Assembly (NCBI GenBank): GCA_003242495.1
Contig: QGUO01000028.1
Coordinates: forward strand, 1-15,278
Source of the DNA: Pseudomonadota bacterium
Lineage (GTDB): Bacteria > Pseudomonadota > Gammaproteobacteria > Steroidobacterales > Steroidobacteraceae
Reading direction: 5' to 3'
Length of the DNA: 15,278 bases
Shown here: positions 15,065-15,278 of the stretch, piece after piece
Layout: each line of letters begins with the position of its first letter
Position numbering within the stretch: position 1 is the stretch's first letter
The notes under the pieces: generated by a model
Database searches by the model: none
What the model saw: the letters and a program-made list of their open reading frames with translations, nothing else
Told to the model about the DNA's origin: nothing
Translations under genes and position numbers: made by a program

Positions 15065-15278
15065 ATGAACCCGCTGCATGCGTCCATCCTGGCGAGCGTC
15101 GCGGTGCTGGTCGGCTGCGAGCTGAAGGCGCCCGAGGGGCGGTCGGGCGAGGCCGACCCGCCCGCGGCAACGGACGCGCCGACGCTTGCCGGGCCGCAAC
15201 CACCGGCCCTGTATTCGGGGGTTCTGCCCTGCGCGGATTGCGCGGGCATCCGCTACGAGCTCGACCTGCGCCCGGACG
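15065..15278 (+). CDS. NlpE-like copper/envelope-stress lipoprotein, N-terminal part
   Basis: The frame is open to the right edge, giving 71 residues. The hydrophobic signal ends in a lipobox LVGC (Cys18). A linker of about 30 Pro/Ala/Gly-rich residues leads into YSGVLPCADCAGIRYELDLR, the hallmark of the NlpE N-terminal domain with its CxxC pair (Cys56, Cys59). In E. coli NlpE is an outer-membrane lipoprotein that signals surface contact and copper or lipoprotein-sorting stress to Cpx. An in-frame ATG at 15005 would add 20 mostly basic residues and give a better charged signal n-region, so the start is uncertain. Neither start has a strong ribosome-binding site. The C-terminal domain is outside the window. 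Confidence 0.85.
   Translation, partial: MNPLHASILASVAVLVGCELKAPEGRSGEADPPAATDAPTLAGPQPPALYSGVLPCADCAGIRYELDLRPD

Overview
The window is a high-GC, densely coded stretch of bacterial chromosome with a Gram-negative character: an RND efflux pump with its lipoprotein adaptor, several lipobox and Sec/Tat-exported proteins, an outer-membrane beta-barrel candidate and an NlpE-like lipoprotein. The gene content fits a GC-rich proteobacterium, most likely a gammaproteobacterium. That placement is inferred from gene content and composition only. I saw no rRNA, tRNA, CRISPR array, insertion sequence or phage gene.

Left part (1-4303). A minus-strand efflux operon reads tetR (2486-3049), RND membrane-fusion lipoprotein (1270-2430), RND inner-membrane permease (cut by the left edge). 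A histidine kinase (3227-4303) faces the other way. The divergent intergenic region holds a perfect inverted repeat with 20-bp arms and a 6-bp spacer (3084-3129). It looks like a paired TetR operator able to act on both transcription directions.

Middle (4304-8573). After a 386-bp gap without a credible gene comes a minus-strand pair: an SGNH-like membrane-anchored protein (6231-7160), then an AlgI-type MBOAT O-acyltransferase (4690-6207). The two probably acylate an exported or surface glycan, but no glycan-synthesis genes lie nearby. A nitroreductase (7441-8112, +) and a small exported protein (minus, 8214-8549/8573) follow. The small gene has a tandemly duplicated ribosome-binding site plus start codon.

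Iron and oxidative-stress block (8815-14203, all +). An Fe-type superoxide dismutase (sodB) is followed by a likely Fur-controlled promoter (Fur-like palindrome inside a 17-bp-spaced sigma-70 promoter, 9462-9495). Next is a tightly coupled operon: imelysin lipoprotein, di-heme cytochrome lipoprotein (DUF1111 type) and Tat-exported DUF1513 protein, with 4-bp overlaps at both junctions. A predicted outer-membrane beta-barrel protein starts 48 bp later and may belong to the same unit. This is the most system-like part of the window: a probable periplasmic iron-acquisition or iron-redox module.

Right end (14204-15278). A small single-pass membrane protein is encoded on the minus strand. A 340-bp gap rich in short palindromes follows, including one resembling a LacI-family operator. 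The N-terminal part of an NlpE-like lipoprotein runs off the right edge.
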